Positions 13,233-13,253 of a stretch of 13,253 nucleotides of DNA are shown here, in pieces. The notes beneath the pieces are model-generated. The model was not told where the DNA came from. It did no database searches and saw only the letters and a list, made by a program, of their open reading frames with translations. The number at the start of each line of letters is the position of its first letter. Within the stretch, counting starts at the first letter, position 1. A program made the position numbers and the translations under genes. The stretch comes from Lachnospiraceae bacterium (lineage in GTDB: Bacteria > Bacillota > Clostridia > Lachnospirales > Lachnospiraceae), in NCBI GenBank assembly GCA_003520205.1, contig DOVG01000288.1:1-13253 (forward strand), given 5' to 3'.

Positions 13233-13253
13233 ATGGTGTTAAAAGGTACTTTT
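13233..13253 (+). CDS. Start of the next gene, cut by the window edge (possibly metH)
   Basis: ATG 13233 lies ten bases after the previous stop, with gaaagg (13221-13226) six bases upstream, and opens MVLKGTF to the window end. GTG 13236 is an alternative start. Position directly after the activation-domain gene makes a cobalamin-dependent methionine synthase the likeliest product, but seven residues cannot show this. Confidence 0.4.

Noticed and set aside
1..13253. CRISPR array, tRNA, rRNA, intact insertion sequence
   Set aside because: No regularly spaced repeats, no tRNA cloverleaf or rRNA-like stretch noticed, and no transposase or recombinase frame.

Overview
The window reads as low-GC Gram-positive DNA, most likely from a gut-type clostridium in or near the Lachnospiraceae. 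The basis is AT-rich coding sequence, AGGAGG-type ribosome binding sites, clostridial-looking MetF, PhnW and stand-alone MetH-activation proteins, and a lipoprotein-type solute-binding protein. This is a judgement from sequence style and gene content, not a database match.

Positions 1 to about 3450 form an accessory segment. It starts with the tail of an AbrB/MazE-like frame, a terminator and a short PemK/MazF-type toxin frame. An attenuator-like leader and fragments of small genes follow. The clearest unit here is a compact three-gene operon of XRE repressor, ImmA/IrrE metallopeptidase and PIN-like nuclease (841-2472), behind a promoter whose -35 box overlaps a perfect 10-bp inverted repeat. 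After it come about 1 kb of mostly non-coding, repeat-rich sequence and one small TTG-start gene (2864-3043). The mixture suggests an old mobile element or plasticity zone.

Positions 3467-5219 hold a two-gene exopolysaccharide synthase, pgaC-pgaD (poly-beta-1,6-N-acetylglucosamine type). No deacetylase or export gene is visible.

Positions 5370-9537 are four tightly spaced plus-strand genes: phnW (2-aminoethylphosphonate-pyruvate transaminase family), an APC-family permease, an unrecognised membrane-anchored acidic protein, and metF (5,10-methylenetetrahydrofolate reductase). A good terminator for this unit lies inside the convergent downstream gene.

Positions 9506-12444 on the minus strand encode an ABC importer in the order binding lipoprotein, FecCD-type permease, ATPase. 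Divergent from it, 12575-13222 encodes the stand-alone reactivation domain of B12-dependent methionine synthase, and another frame begins at 13233. With metF on one side and the MetH activation gene on the other, the importer most plausibly brings in cobalamin. The right half of the window then supports the methyl branch of methionine synthesis: MetF makes methyl-THF, the importer supplies B12, and the activation protein re-methylates oxidised cobalamin. No cobalamin or SAM riboswitch, tRNA, rRNA, CRISPR array or intact transposase was recognised.
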